Origin: Rhynchopus sp. YZ270_cl-10
Taxonomy: Eukaryota; Euglenozoa; Diplonemea; Diplonemida; Diplonemidae
Length of the DNA: 64,000 bases
NCBI GenBank assembly: GCA_964035575.1
Contig: OZ037858.1
Span: 124,001-188,000 of the forward strand
Direction: 5' to 3'
In this document: positions 1 to 10,200 of the stretch, piece after piece
Position numbering within the stretch: position 1 is the stretch's first letter
Layout of the letters: each line of letters starts with the position of its first letter
Notes under the pieces: model-generated
The model's database searches: none
Told to the model about the DNA's origin: nothing
What the model saw: only the letters and a program-made list of their open reading frames with translations
Translations under genes and position numbers: made by a program

Positions 1-265
1 GGTGCACCCAGTACATGATCAATGCAACGCACGTGGCGAGGGACAGCCACAGTGCCACCTTTGGGTAGAAGAAGTACAGAACCGTTACAGGGAAGCAGAA
101 CGACCCTGCTGCGTCAAGCAGGATATGCAGCTCGTAGCGCCCTCCCATCACAAAGTCCGCGACTGCGAAGAGCGCTAGCGCCGTGCCGTACGCGAGCAAC
201 TGCATCTGACATCGTGTCATCGACAGCCCTTCACTCTCGTCCGACCCTACAGAGCTGTCACTCAT
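1..265 (-). CDS. Integral membrane protein, N-terminal part, runs off the left edge
   Basis: The reading frame opens with ATG at 265 (MSDSSVGSDESEG) and stays open to the window edge, giving 88 residues. After a short acidic, serine-rich N-terminus there are at least two hydrophobic segments: roughly residues 22-42, and a longer stretch from about 47 to the edge that probably holds two helices. The family is not recognisable from this fragment. The ATG is preceded by a short AT-rich stretch. The gene is incomplete because the window ends, not because it is broken. Confidence 0.6.
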   Translation of the reverse strand, partial: MSDSSVGSDESEGLSMTRCQMQLLAYGTALALFAVADFVMGGRYELHILLDAAGSFCFPVTVLYFFYPKVALWLSLATCVALIMYWVH

Positions 266-1117
266 TTTGTACACCCTTTATATCCCAACAGGCTCTGTTT
301 GGATGATTATGAATACGGAACTCTGCGGTGGGGGGAAAAAGTAAACTCGAGGTTTTGGAACACTACCGAAGCCACAGTTCTGTGACCACAGGATACACGT
401 CAGAAATGGCAGTTGATGAGGGACAACTGCGTCTGCTGCAGAAGGTATCCGACTCGCAGGCACCTGGAACGCCGAAGAAGCACTTCCGACGCTGGAACCA
501 CCGAGCTGCGATAAGGAGTTCTGATAGACAGAAAGTGGAGAAATTAAAAGGGGGGAATGAGGGGGTGGTGTCTTATTTGATCTTTTCGGATGTAGTAATA
601 CAGAAAAATGCACTTTTTCGAATCCGCAAACCCATGGGTAGCAGAACGAGAGAGACTCGAGGGACAGAGCTGGAAGCCAAATCGGGGGACTCGTTGTACC
701 CAATGTTACAATGAATACACGTTTTGTGTCGACAGTTACTTTACGCCTTCTGGGTAAAGGTAAAAGATCTGCACTCTACGTCATTTTCTTGCATCGACAA
801 ATCGCCTACCCGGGGTAGGGTTTTCTTTACCTTGTGTTCCCTGCAAGACTTCTCCACCCTTTTCCCGCAATCCCTTTTTTTTTGCTTGCTGGCATGACAC
901 GGAAAACACTTTCTCTTTCTTTTACTTTTCACATTTTGAGAAACACCTGACCTCGCAAGACCACAATATAGAATACAGAAAAAGACCGATAAATAGGGCG
1001 GAGAGAAGCTACGGAGTAGCTTCTCTCGTGACATTCGTTGTAAAGGGCTAGACCGGTATGAGCTGTTGTGGTACCTTCATAAGAGAGGCACTAAAAACAT
1101 GCCAAAGAGGCATCAGC
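266..1117. other. Intergenic spacer, no gene seen
   Basis: No ORF here has family similarity. The longest minus-strand frame (278-703) is low in complexity and rich in Pro and Ser. The segment at 880-1000 is AT-rich with several A/T runs. It probably holds the 3' UTR of cytochrome b5 and the 5' outron of the left-edge gene. Confidence 0.5.
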
Positions 1118-1759
1118 TCACATGAACAGGAAGTAAAAAGCGACAAGAAGAAAGGCAACAATGATGACCATTGTTTGGTTGAACGATTGGCCGGAGCCAG
1201 GTGACATCGGCGTCCTGTACGGGGTGAATATTTTTTTTGAATATCTACAATCATTTTACACCTACTATAGATCTGCTTCCGCGGCAGAAGCCTTTTTTTG
1301 TTACAAAAAATTCATACACATCGGGTTTTTTTGGCTGCGCTGCGCTGCGTCTTTTGGGATTTCTACCCATAATTTTCCCGACCAGCATTTTCTCCATATA
1401 TCCGGATACGGCCTTCGTTGTGTGACCCACTGCGTCCCATTCGGACGACGCGTCTGTGCCAGCCTGTAACAAAAACGTGAAGTGTACAAATGAAGAACAA
1501 AGCAACGCTGTCGTGCATACCATCTGCCACAGTGTGTCGGGACCTCCTGGATGCTCGTCCAAGAATTTGGAGACGTCGTACACACGGTTGTAGATCACGA
1601 GCCAAGCGTTCTCCTCAGTGGAGTGTCTGTGGTGAAGTGGTGGAAAAAAATGTGTTTTGACGTTGATAAGGGTACGTGTGCATACTGTGCCATGTCTTCC
1701 CATGTGATCTCCTTCAGGTTCTCATCTGCGGACACTTCTGCGCGGGTGTCAAACGTCAT
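1118..1759 (-). CDS. Cytochrome b5, tail-anchored, four exons
   Basis: This is a small haem electron carrier, expected on the ER or outer mitochondrial membrane facing the cytosol. Exons are 1759-1686, 1626-1521, 1463-1318 and 1214-1118, giving 140 residues. Introns start GTATGC, GTATGC and GTATGA, and all end ACAG. The haem-binding core is visible: VYDVSKFLDEHPGG carries the first axial His, and AVGHTTKA the second. Exon 4 was found because shifting frame at the third intron yields a single C-terminal hydrophobic helix, VIIVAFLLVAFYFLFM, followed at once by TGA. This is the classic tail anchor of microsomal cytochrome b5. Exons 1-3 are firm from homology. Exon 4 is inferred from frame and topology. 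Confidence 0.85.
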
Positions 1760-1983
1760 ATCTGTGTAGATTGCTAGGTAGCAATGTAGCCCACCCGACC
1801 TGTTGTGATGTCTTTGGTGCGGGAAGAGAAGGAGATGGTGGTAAAAGCCGTGCGTAGATGAAAAAGAGTGTTTGTTGTAGAGAAAAGAGGGCAAAGATGC
1901 CGTTTTGTTTTTCGTTCTGCTTCACTTTCCAAATATTACTAACTTCAAAAAAAAACCCCTACTCCACATTAACCCTTAGGCGC

Positions 1984-2757
1984 TTACATAGCACCGTACC
2001 CTTTTCTCCTCGGTTCTGGCTGGGAGTAGACTTTACCCATTTGGAGTGCTGCCCAGACGCCGTTGCCTTGCGAGGGGTCATTGTGGGCTCGCGCTTCGCG
2101 TTCCTTCTGCTCAGCTGAGGTGATGCTGGCTGCTGGGGGTGCACTAATGGATCCTTGCGACAAAGTGGACATGACTGATGAGAGGGAACGCTGCAGGTCT
2201 CTGGTGTACGTTGCACGGAGCATGACAGGAGGTGTCATACACTCGAGGACACACTGCGACATACTCAATGGATGGCACGTCACTGTCTCGATGTTGACCG
2301 ACACAGATGATCTGTGCAAGCTGTCGCCTGCTTCCACCAGAAAGTCTGTGATGTGCGCCTTCACGTCGCCGACAGTGGCATCGGGTCCAACCATCAGGCA
2401 AAGGGTCACTTCGTTGTTGGCTGTCGACTGCGCGCTCTCGAGAAGCCTGTCCGGGATGCTGCCTGGGTAGCGGCTTACGTCGAGCTTTACTGTGATGCAG
2501 TGTTTGTTGTGTTTGAGGTCCTCTTGTGAGCGGCAGAGTGGGATGAGGTCGCGTATGATGGCCATGAGGAGCGCCTGCTGCTCGTCAACTGCCAAGGGTG
2601 CGTCGCAGCCCATCTGGTAGAACGACAGCAGCACCTCCAGCGCCTCCTCGTGGCAACGCATCTGCCGCGAGCGTGTGTTTGAGTTGCGATCCAACCACTG
2701 CCGTGCAGAGGTCATCACCGCAGACGGGTCAGTGCAGGGTGGTGGCGGTGTCGACAT
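1984..2757 (-). CDS. Hypothetical protein, 257 aa
   Basis: The frame could extend upstream, but the ATG at 2757 (MSTPPPPCTDPSAV) is the first one, and an ACCACAG acceptor-like site lies about 27 nt before it. The N-terminal half is helical in character. The middle (about residues 105-190) alternates hydrophobic and charged residues, for example VTLCLMVGPDATVGDVKAHI, faintly like a ubiquitin-fold strand-helix pattern. That is only an impression. The C-terminus is polar. No catalytic motif, signal peptide or membrane segment was seen and no function is assigned. Confidence 0.6.
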   Translation of the reverse strand: MSTPPPPCTDPSAVMTSARQWLDRNSNTRSRQMRCHEEALEVLLSFYQMGCDAPLAVDEQQALLMAIIRDLIPLCRSQEDLKHNKHCITVKLDVSRYPGSIPDRLLESAQSTANNEVTLCLMVGPDATVGDVKAHITDFLVEAGDSLHRSSVSVNIETVTCHPLSMSQCVLECMTPPVMLRATYTRDLQRSLSSVMSTLSQGSISAPPAASITSAEQKEREARAHNDPSQGNGVWAALQMGKVYSQPEPRRKGYGAM

Positions 2758-3039
2758 GGCGGGAGGTTGTACCCAACTCTTCCCTGTGGTTAGATGTGTT
2801 AGATGGGTTGGTTGATGTGCTAAGGGGATAGGGGGATCAGAGCAAGTTGGGATACTTTTTTTTTGAAACTCAAGTTGCGGTATCAAAAAAAGGGGTGTTG
2901 CGAAGGGTAGGCAAAAACCTACCCAAAGACGTGCACCCTAAAATGCTTGCTACGGAAGCCATGGTTACAGTTTTTTTGTTGTTTTGTTTTTTTGTTCAGC
3001 TTTTTTCCCCACTGTTGTCATGCCGTCTTCCAGTAGTGC

Positions 3040-3573
3040 CTACTGCGATATCCTGTTTGCATTCTCATCAAAGAAGACGTCGCCACTCTTGCCACCTGAT
3101 TTGCTTACCAAAGAAACCCGCGAGATGCCTGGCAACTGCACTGCACCATCTGCACACTCTCTCCCACGCATTTCGTTCACGAAACAGACACCCGCAAAGG
3201 CCGCACCCGACAGCGCTTCCATCTCCACACCAGTCTTGCCTGCTGTCGCTGCCGTCACCCTGAGCACTAGCGCGTCTGGTGTGTAGCTGTGCACTGCAAG
3301 CGACACCTCGAGTGGGTCTAGCGGGTGGCAGAATGGAATTGCCTTGTAGGTACCCACTGCAGCAGACCTGGCAGCGGCGGTCATGCTTCTGACATGCTCT
3401 GTGGAGGGACACGGCAGACCACCCCCTGACAACACCACCTCCGCCACCGCCACCCTCTGCGTCACACCCTTGCTGCTGATCCCCACCATCGACGGCCGAT
3501 CCGTCCGCCCGCTTTGCACATGAGTGAAGCTCCCCGACGTCACCCTCCTGCACAGTGTCCCAAATCGGAGCAT
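3040..3573 (-). CDS. moaC: MoaC-type cyclic pyranopterin monophosphate synthase
   Basis: MoaC converts the cyclised GTP intermediate made by MoaA into cyclic pyranopterin monophosphate, the first committed product of molybdenum cofactor synthesis. In eukaryotes the activity is usually in mitochondria and often fused to MoaA (MOCS1). Here it is a standalone 177-aa protein. Family blocks are in order: FTHVQSGRTDRPSMVGIS near the start, IPFCHPL with the conserved Cys-His, AGKTGVEMEAL, and the C-terminal SKSGGKSGD loop. The first residues, MLRFGTLCRRVTSG, are basic and hydroxylated and could be a mitochondrial presequence. The family assignment is strong; the location is inferred. Confidence 0.9.
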   Translation of the reverse strand: MLRFGTLCRRVTSGSFTHVQSGRTDRPSMVGISSKGVTQRVAVAEVVLSGGGLPCPSTEHVRSMTAAARSAAVGTYKAIPFCHPLDPLEVSLAVHSYTPDALVLRVTAATAGKTGVEMEALSGAAFAGVCFVNEMRGRECADGAVQLPGISRVSLVSKSGGKSGDVFFDENANRISQ

Positions 3574-3608
3574 CTCTGACCCACCCCTGTGTGCCCTGTG
3601 GGGGTTGG

Positions 3609-4019
3609 TTACAAGGTGTTGCCGGTTTTGTGTATTGTGGCTTCGATCTCACCGAGGCTGGTGTTGATCCAGTGTTGCAGGCAGTCGAAGGTGCAGTCAG
3701 GTTCACCCTTGACAAAGATGGAGCACGTTGTGCCGGAGTTGTCGACGTAGCCGTCTTCTGCGACGCAGGTGGTCGCGTGGTTGGTTTCGGGTGGTGTGCC
3801 GTTGATGCCTGGAGGGGGGTCCACACGCTTCCTATCACGAAAGGTCTTCCCCGTGGTGCAGCGTGCCCAGTAGCCACTTCCGCCACAGCGCAGGTTGCAC
3901 TTCTGCACCTCAGCAACGTACTGCCGCAGGGATGACTCCTGCGTCATCTCCACGTGCGAGTTCTCAGAAAAGTTCCGGTACGCATCTTCTGGTATCGCCT
4001 TGCTCGAATAGTAAGTCAT
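3609..4019 (-). CDS. Small cysteine-containing hypothetical protein, 136 aa
   Basis: The ATG at 4019 opens MTYYSSKAIPEDAYRNFSEN. A CTTCAG acceptor-like site sits about 13 nt upstream. There is no signal peptide or membrane segment. Seven cysteines lie in the central and C-terminal part (CNLRC, ARC, TTC, TTCS, DCTFDC), suggesting a disulphide-bonded or metal-binding fold. The gene begins 36 nt downstream of the MoaC stop in coordinate terms. Its outron carries two copies of the recurrent hairpin element. The family is not recognised. Confidence 0.55.
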   Translation of the reverse strand: MTYYSSKAIPEDAYRNFSENSHVEMTQESSLRQYVAEVQKCNLRCGGSGYWARCTTGKTFRDRKRVDPPPGINGTPPETNHATTCVAEDGYVDNSGTTCSIFVKGEPDCTFDCLQHWINTSLGEIEATIHKTGNTL

Positions 4020-4138
4020 TTGTGTGTCTTCCTGAAGGGTGGTTGAGAAACGTGGAAGTTGAAAGTGAGGGAAGTGGAGGATGTTCGTTGTGTGTGAGGG
4101 GAAAGGTTAAAGTGGTTGGCAAAATAGAAAAGACCTGA

Positions 4139-4180
4139 GAAAAGTTGGTAAGATAAGCCGAAGCCCTATGCTTAGTTATG
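4139..4180 (-). repeat. Recurrent hairpin element, copy 1
   Basis: Read on the transcribed (minus) strand it has ACTAAGC...GCTTCGG followed by the tail CTTATCTTACCAACTTTTC, close to the consensus of the family. It lies about 120-160 nt upstream of the ATG of the 3609-4019 gene. Confidence 0.5.
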
Positions 4181-4336
4181 TATTGCACAAAAAAAAAGGG
4201 TTCAAAAGGGGCTTCCGAAAATGTGATTGCACTCTGACAAATCTTAGGAGGTGCGATGGCGAGAAAATGGGAACAGAATTAAACACGTCCCCTTTTTTTG
4301 TGCCGCAGTTGAGAACAACGGAAACACAAACACAGA

Positions 4337-4376
4337 GCAAATCTTGATGAATGTGACTCTCGTGCACATACATCAA
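4337..4376 (-). repeat. Recurrent hairpin element, copy 2 (compensated stem)
   Basis: On the minus strand the stem is GATG-ATGTG, the loop is ACGAGAG and the partner arm is CACAT-CATC, with symmetrical single mismatches. The stem sequence differs entirely from the common CTAAGC/GCTTAG stem, but the loop is identical. This suggests structure is conserved rather than sequence. Confidence 0.55.
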
Positions 4377-4845
4377 AAAAAAAAAAACGAAGAGGGGATG
4401 TTGTAAACGAACGCACTCAGGAAGTGCCGCAGTAGATGTTAGGATAAAACCATTTCACACAAAGTTAGAAGTTAGAAAACCCTCAAAAAGCGCTGAAAAC
4501 ACGCCAAAAGGGTAAGAGGGAAGAAGGGCGGACAAAGACGACCTCATAGCCTTGCCCCACGGTCACCTTTGACACAATTGAAGAAAAAAATAAAAGCTAT
4601 AACGAAAAACCGGAAGCAACTACTATTTTATGTTTCCTTCCTTCAAAACTTCGCACATAACGCTTTTGCTTTTTTTGGGAGACACACAAGGTTATATGAT
4701 ATGCACGGAACCCTGTGTCTTGTCATATTGTTTCCCAATACATGAGGAAATGTTTCGCACTCGAAACTAGGGGATTTTTTTTTTGCTAAAGCTGGTTTGT
4801 GACAAAGCGAGACCACCACCACCCCACAGGCCACCCCATGACGAT

Positions 4846-5487
4846 CTAGAACCCGACGTCATGAAAGTGCGTTTTTCGCACCATCGCCTTCTCCACAATG
4901 TATTTGCCTTCTTTGTACTTCTGCTCCTCCTCTTGAGCGAGTTCCTGTGGTAATAGTGTTTGATACGTAAGACAGTTTGCGAATTTTGCAAGAAAAACAT
5001 ACGTATTTCCACCCGAGTGTCGTGTCGCAGCCGTTGCAGTAGAAGTCTGCCACTTCGTGGAGACCCGTGAGAAGGAGCTGTGAGGGAATTGAGGTGGGAA
5101 TGTGGCGAAGAGATACACAACAAAAGCACCCTGTGGTTTCCTATGCCGCAGGGCGGATCGAAGAAAAGAGAAAAAAGAAGAGAAAAGTTTAAAAGATGAC
5201 CCTAAGCCTCTCGTGCTTAGTCAGAAGAGAAAAGTTTATAAGAACTCACTTACTTTAGTCACCTTGAAAGGGGGGTCCTTTCGTCGGCAAAAAAAAACAC
5301 GTAGACATACCCGCTCCTCAACAGGCCCAAGCGATATGTTCACAACGTTGTCAAATAGATACGCCTTCCCGTGTCTTCCTTGGAACTGTTTGTTCACAAT
5401 ATCGTCCGTCGACACGACATGCGTTGCACACTGGTTGCACACATACACACTCTGCGCCTCTATGTAGCTTTTGAATATCCGCCCCAT
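4846..5487 (-). CDS. Yippee-like zinc-binding protein (YPEL), three exons
   Basis: Yippee proteins are small, very conserved zinc proteins. YPEL5 is part of the GID/CTLH ubiquitin ligase, and others associate with centrosome and nucleus. Exons are 5487-5311, 5077-5003 and 4944-4846, giving 116 residues. Both introns start GTATGT and end ACAG. The zinc ligands are two CxxC pairs: YVCNQCATH in exon 1 and [13 protein letters not shown] in exon 2. The tail matches the family pattern [14 protein letters not shown]. Across the first junction the family's GPVEER-x-LLTGLH block is restored. Intron 1 (233 nt) is much longer than most others in the window and contains two copies of the recurrent hairpin. 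Confidence 0.93.
5184..5223 (-). repeat. Recurrent hairpin element, copy 3, inside YPEL intron 1
   Basis: This has a canonical stem CTAAGC/GCTTAG with loop ACGAGAG on the minus strand, then CATCTTTTAAACTTTTC and a long pyrimidine run. It is securely intronic because the YPEL protein frame resumes on both sides. Confidence 0.65.
5230..5263 (-). repeat. Recurrent hairpin element, copy 4, inside YPEL intron 1
   Basis: This partner lies directly upstream (in transcript sense) of copy 3. It keeps the GGTGACTAAAG start and the TTATAAACTTTTC tail, but the middle has diverged. Confidence 0.5.
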
Positions 5488-5738
5488 GACAAAGAGTTTT
5501 CTCTAATGTGTTTAGTCACTGTGTGACAAAAAAAAATAATAGCCTTTTCAGAATAAAACGCACCAACGAGGCGTAGTGTAATGTCTCTGGTGGTTTGTGT
5601 GAGGTGGTTGAGTGCTCGGGGAGGGAGGGGGGGGGAAATATTGTGTGAATGTTGAGGTGCGTTCTTTTTCTTTCTGTTCCAGCATCGGCGGAAAAAAAAA
5701 GGACACACAATGCCATATGGTGGCAGCTTGCCACCTTC

Positions 5739-7061
5739 TCATATCATGAAGAGACGCAGCTGCGACAGTTGGTCGACGTACTCTCTGAGGAAGGGGCAGC
5801 GGTGCTGCAGTGCGTTCCACAGCACGGCACCTGCCTGCGGCCAGTCTGCCAGCGCTACTGCGCGGTGGCGTGGGGGGACAGCTGTGAGATGGGCAATCAG
5901 GTGCACACCAAGACTGCCGCTTCCACCGCCACCACCCCCACCCACATATACAAACGCAGGCCCCGCAACCTGCCCCTCCACAGACACACCACGTGGCAAA
6001 AACTGTGCCTCCCCGCCAAAGCACAGCCCCACTACCACACGCTCGGCGTTCTCCCTTTGTGCAGGGACCCACAACGAGGAGCGTGGCGGGCAACGCACCT
6101 GCAGCACGATATGTGCATGCTGCTCTTCGGTGTCCTCTGCGCGGGTGGGGAGTGTGGCGAAGAGTGCTTTGACGCTGCCTTTGACGTGGATGCGGTCTGT
6201 GCGCGATGCGGTGAGCTGTGGGAACAGCTGCGACATGGCAGATGTGTCTGCGAAGAGACGGAGTGCGCCGCCACCACCAAGGGGGCCGAGGGGTGACAGC
6301 ACGTCAGCATCGTGTGCACAGAAGACAACGGCGTCTGCTGCCTGGAGGAGCCACGCAGCGCGGAGCATGCACTCATACGTCAGCACCTCCTCAGCAGACC
6401 GGGCACCCTTCCCTTCTGTGTGCGTTCTCTTGATCAACGCGGCAAAGGCCTGCGCACTGAGAAAGGCTTCGCACATCACCACCACATAGCGAACACTCAC
6501 CTGCCCACCAAACGGCAGCACCGACACAACACACTGCGTCAACGCAGACGCGGCCTCCTCAGGAAACGGTGTGCCCCTCCCCACCTGTGCACGGATGTGC
6601 TCCTCGCTGACGCCGTGAGAGGCAAGGATGTCGCACACAACGTTGTTTGCTGTGTCCACGATGCCCGCCCCCTCGCACCCACAAACCCCCACCACGCGGT
6701 ACTGCGTGTTGCCAGAGTGCCTCTTCCCCTCAATGAAGGATGATTCGTCGCCACTCAACAGCTTTGTTGTCTGCAACGTAAATGATGTTTCACGTCGTTG
6801 GTGTGGTGGTGTGCGTGCTGCAGGCGGCGGCGCTGCTTCCTCTGGCTGGGCTAACGCTGTTGGCTTGCGCTCCCTCTCCTTCGGAATGATGGTAACGTGG
6901 CGATGCTGTGGTGTCGGTGGTGTTGCAGGTGTTGACGGCGACGGTGCCTCGACATCAGTGATCCCGGTGCTCCCCTGAGGCCGGTCCGCACGTTGAAAGA
7001 TCTGAAACCGCGGCGCACGACCTCCGTCACCACCTTTGGACCGCTTTCCACCTTTACCCAT
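5739..7061 (-). CDS. Hypothetical protein, possibly SMG9-like
   Basis: The protein has 440 residues and its ATG is at 7061. Residues 1-95 are basic, Pro-rich and disordered. From about 120 comes a P-loop-like strand-loop, YRVVGVCGCEGAGI, but the GK[ST] of a working P-loop is missing. The C-terminus, WNALQHRCPFLREYVDQLS, recalls the helical end of SMG9, a G-fold partner of the nonsense-mediated decay kinase SMG1. This rests on domain order and weak motif likeness only. A poly-Gly run lies near residue 375. The alternative is an unrelated degenerate GTPase-fold protein. Confidence 0.55.
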   Translation of the reverse strand: MGKGGKRSKGGDGGRAPRFQIFQRADRPQGSTGITDVEAPSPSTPATPPTPQHRHVTIIPKERERKPTALAQPEEAAPPPAARTPPHQRRETSFTLQTTKLLSGDESSFIEGKRHSGNTQYRVVGVCGCEGAGIVDTANNVVCDILASHGVSEEHIRAQVGRGTPFPEEAASALTQCVVSVLPFGGQVSVRYVVVMCEAFLSAQAFAALIKRTHTEGKGARSAEEVLTYECMLRAAWLLQAADAVVFCAHDADVLSPLGPLGGGGALRLFADTSAMSQLFPQLTASRTDRIHVKGSVKALFATLPTRAEDTEEQHAHIVLQVRCPPRSSLWVPAQRENAERVVVGLCFGGEAQFLPRGVSVEGQVAGPAFVYVGGGGGGGSGSLGVHLIAHLTAVPPRHRAVALADWPQAGAVLWNALQHRCPFLREYVDQLSQLRLFMI

Positions 7062-7276
7062 TTTCTTATCCTTTATTCAAACGCTGCCATTTCAAAAGAG
7101 CAATGTTCCCCTAGGTAGCGATAGAAGAGAGAAGAGGAGAAGAGGGGGTTAGGGGGAATTGAAGGATTAAAAAATATACGTAGACTAACACATTTGTGGA
7201 CATTGAAGGGGGGAGCGGGGTATCTATGGAAAGAAACAATACTTGAAAGACTGAAATGCGCTGTCCGAGAGAGCAG

Positions 7277-10200
7277 CTACAACAGCATCGGGTTGATGCT
7301 CCCGCTGCTCTGTCGGGCGGTGTGTGGGGTGTGGCGGAGGAGGGACATCAGGCTAGACCCGGGGGGCGCTCTGTTCACGAATGGTGAGGGGGTTTCGTAG
7401 GGTCGGTGGACGTCGTCTGGGGGGTGCTGGTGGTGATGGTGGTGGTGGTGTAGTTGTGTATCCACCACACCCACACCCACACCCAGCTGCTGCTGCCTAT
7501 CTACCCCAGCCCGGGCCCCCGCATCCCTCCCATTCACCTCCGGTGCCAACGGTGTAGGCATACCCGCAGCCTCTGTGTACCGCAACACCTGTGGCGACAG
7601 CTCCGTGAACACCTGCGACGCAAAGATCTGCTGCCCACCCACAGAAGGGGTATGGCTAGGGATAGGGGTGGCAAGCCCCGCTGGCGCACCCGGGTGTCCC
7701 CTCGTGTCTCTGTCTCGCACATCACCACGCGCACTTCGGGATACAAATACAGGATCAGACCCGTCCGCAGCAGGGGCAACATGCAGGTACGGTGTCGGCT
7801 GTGCGGGAGGTGAGAGGACACGTCTTGGAAGCACGCCACGTCCATCCCATACTGTGTTGTTGTGTGGTTGTGTGTGCGGAGTGTCCGTGGTGTGTACCCT
7901 TCGCGATGGGCTCTGTGTATCATGTGTCTGCAATGAGCTGAGGACCGTGACATGGTCGTTGCGGATACCACGAAGCTGGTCGTGCGTACGACGTTCCAAT
8001 GCAGAGCTGCGCTTCACCTCTGACTCGACAAGACGCTTCAGTCCGTCTATCTCCATCAGCAGGCCTTGCGTGTCTGTGGATGCGGAAGATGACCGTGAAG
8101 AAACGTCCCTTCCAACAGAAATCACTCTGCGTGTAGGCGACAGCAGTGGACGTTGTGCTTCGGCAGTTTGCCTGGCCTTGGCTTGGGCCTTTGTTTTTTC
8201 GAATGTTGCGGGACGCAGTTTTGAGTCTTTGCCGAGCTTTGCGAAGCTTGCCTGCCGTGCTACCCTTAGACGTGTTGGGTCGCGACGGGGCGATTCGGGT
8301 GTGTCCTTCGTCTTGATAGTTGCACCGCTAGCGATGCTAGCGACAGTGCTGCCTGTACGCCGCATCTTCTTCTTCCGTGTGGACCGAGGCTTCGAACGAT
8401 CCAAAGGCGGCGACGCTGGAGGCGACCCTGCACTGCGTGTGTACTCACTGATGCTTCCTTTGTCCGAGCCGTTCTTTTCCTTATCCTTTTCGTTGTCATT
8501 CGTTTCGGTCTTTGCAGTCGAGAGGCTCACAAGGTACGACCCCCCCGGAGGTGACAGCGCGTCGGGAAACTGCACCTCATCGTTGGCATCATCCTTCTCA
8601 CTCATGAGCGAAACTAATGGGCGCGAAAATGCGATAGTCTCGCCCTGCGAGGGCGAGTTCTCAGGCGAGCTTGGGAGGACCACACGACGTGACGGCTTGG
8701 GGGTGCGGTTCGCTTCCTCTGCACGCCGCACGACATGCCAGCTGACACGCTTCCGTTGCAGCAGCTGGGCATACAGCTGCTCCAACCTGCGCGACGCAGC
8801 CTCTGTGCTCTCCAGCGGCTTGGCAAAGGACGGCACGCCTTTCGTCTGACTCAGATTCGTCTCCAACAGCGGTGTGTTGGTTACCGAAGGGTACGACGCG
8901 GTTCCGAGCAGCGGGCTTTTCAGGGGAGTCCGCGAAGGGCTTCCTGTTGACGGCGTCGGCTGCACTGAGAGCGGCGTCTGCGGTGCAGGTGGTGCGGGCG
9001 GTGGTGGTGGTGGCGATTTGAGCTTCTGCGGACGCTCCTGCCCGAGATCTGCCTCGTCTGCTTCGACTAACCCATCCTCATCGAGGACCAAGCATTTGTC
9101 GTACAGGAACGACTGCATCACCCTGCTGTCACCTCTCGCTGGCATAGTGGACGTAGCAGGTGGTGGTGGTGGTGCGTAACGCTGTGCCGACTGCTCCTCC
9201 ACTGCACGCAGCTCAACTGGCACCTTCGGCACCATAATGCCTTCCCCTGAAGGTATCATAGGTGGCGACACGACAGCACCTCTCGGCATCGACGCCTTTG
9301 GCAACGTCATTTGCGCTATTTGGTTAAATTGACTTGACAGATTCGACTGCTCTGCGGACAGCACAGGAAACCCACTGCTATCCTGCCACTCCCCCATCGC
9401 CACACCACTCTGCGACGCTCTCATCTGTGAAGGGGAACGCTCGAGAGGGGAGGCACCCATATGAGTGTCGGGTGTTTCTCTTCTGTCTGGCGTGGCGCTG
9501 GGCAGGCCAAACTCAGACGGACCTGAGAGGGTGGACCTTTTAAAGCGGAAGCCGCTCGACGCTGCTGTTGTATTGTTGACTTCGCTGGACGCCTTGCTCC
9601 AGCCTTGGTGCCGTGGGGAGGGGCTCTCCTGCAGGGATACACGGTACTTCTTTGTGTCCTGCGGGGGTGCCTCTATGGGTTGCTTCTCCGAAGAGTCATC
9701 GCGTGGTAGAGGTGCTAGCATGTTGCCACCCACGTCAGGTTCAGGGTTGGGTGAGGCCAGCTGGTTGAGCCATTCGTAATCAATGCCGTCGTGGGGGTCA
9801 ACATCATTGCTATTTTCGCGATCGGTGTCTTGCTTTAGGACCGGGAGGTCAACGTTGAGTTCGGTATGCGACTCGAGGCTTGGTGTGTTGCGGTCTTCGT
9901 CTGGTTTGAACGTAACGTGGCTCCCCTTAGGGAGGCTACTGAATAGGGATTGGGAGCCCTGCTCAGAGAGTTTCGGGTTAGGCTTTTTCTTGATGGAGGG
10001 CTCGCGTTTGAGGAGGGTGTCGGTTGAGGAGGAGAGGATCTTCTCGAGGACGTTCCCGATGTCAGCTTGGAGCTGGTGGGAGGTAAGCGCAGCATCGCGG
10101 TGCAGCACGTCGTGTAGACGGAAGTAGCCTTTGCGGTCCCAGTCCCAATCGGGGTGGCTTGCACGAAACCGCTGTAGCAGGTGTGGCTTGCTGCCTGTGT

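Noticed and set aside
278-703. Minus-strand frame of 141 codons as a gene
   Set aside because: Low-complexity Pro/Ser sequence, no domain; probable spacer.
7575-8849. Long plus-strand open frame of 424 codons
   Set aside because: Antisense shadow of the 1021-aa minus-strand gene; its Ser/Cys/Arg-rich translation has no domain and it arises from biased codon use.
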